Source of the DNA: Lethocerus indicus
Lineage: Eukaryota; Arthropoda; Insecta; Hemiptera; Belostomatidae
NCBI GenBank assembly: GCA_019843655.1
Contig: JACDQD010000003.1
Coordinates: 35,710,461-35,774,460, forward strand
Length of the DNA: 64,000 nucleotides
Direction: 5' to 3'
Positions 63,818-64,000 of the stretch are shown here, piece after piece. Position numbers and translations under genes: made by a program. Below the pieces are notes generated by a model that did no database searches, had not been told where the DNA came from, and saw only the letters and a list, made by a program, of their open reading frames with translations. Each line of letters starts with the position of its first letter. Position 1 is the first letter of the stretch.

Positions 63818-64000
63818 CATATTTTCTGTAAATACTGACGAAAATTTATCCCGACCCACCCCACCCCCACCACCACCCCCGGAAAAAGTAACGGACAATC
63901 TCTAGGTTACCGCAACAAGAGTGGTGGGGGTGGGGGGGTTGTTACTTAATTTAACGCGCGGCTGCTCTCTCTCTCTCTCAAACAACAAGACGTGTATTTT
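63818..64000 (+). other. 3' flank of the NZF gene
   Basis: C/G-run-rich sequence after the stop codon, probably 3'UTR. No AATAAA or ATTAAA signal appears before the window ends. It contains the MLE-C-like word aaaaagtaacggacaat near 63883. Confidence 0.5.

Overview
The window is arthropod nuclear DNA, almost certainly insect. It has spliced genes with GT-AG introns, many small DNA transposons and MITEs, microsatellites and minisatellites, and two recognisable kinds of protein-coding gene. The two trypsin-like proteases carry a short Cys-containing light chain (CSCGW) directly before the activation site, an arrangement I associate with secreted gut or salivary proteases of Hemiptera and related orders. 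That taxonomic hint is an inference of low confidence.

Layout. 1-3.2 kb: tandem repeats, a foldback element with an amplified arm, and mariner/Tc1-like remnants. 3.2-7.4 kb (minus): serine protease gene SP1, five coding exons, with introns full of repeats. 7.5-13.3 kb: no gene; mariner-type MITE, (TA)n, AT-rich repeats, foldback MITEs and a 32-bp/190-bp higher-order repeat. 13.8-17.03 kb (minus): paralogous serine protease gene SP2, five coding exons plus a probable 5'UTR exon and TATA box. 17-40 kb: no convincing gene; poly-G/poly-C-rich spacer, mariner-like elements, a 106-bp minisatellite (28.7-30.1 kb), an 830-bp foldback element and a 890-bp GAGAGT array. 40.48-63.82 kb (plus): one large gene for a MYT1/MYT1L/ST18-family C2HC (NZF) zinc-finger transcription factor, with 14 exons recognised. 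Its introns hold a complete non-autonomous hAT element with target duplication, mariner MITEs, a palindromic 44-bp satellite and further foldback MITEs.

The protease pair is a tandem duplication: the introns and their phases match one to one (phases 0, 1, 1, 0). SP2 ends directly in a foldback repeat, and four other copies of that repeat carry a piece of the protease terminal exon, so the repeat appears to have captured and spread a gene fragment. The NZF gene has two fingers near the N-terminal half, an orphan half-finger followed by a second finger cluster, and a C-terminal coiled coil, the same order as vertebrate MYT1L.

Several coding exons are interrupted by one- or two-base frame changes at homopolymer or GC-rich spots (near 3975, 16225, 41400, 44777/44785, 46165-46280, 63300-63600). 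The reading resumes with conserved residues each time, so the likeliest cause is residual assembly indels rather than gene decay. Exon coordinates are derived by eye from splice consensus, phase and protein similarity. The first exon(s) of the NZF gene may lie outside what I can recognise.
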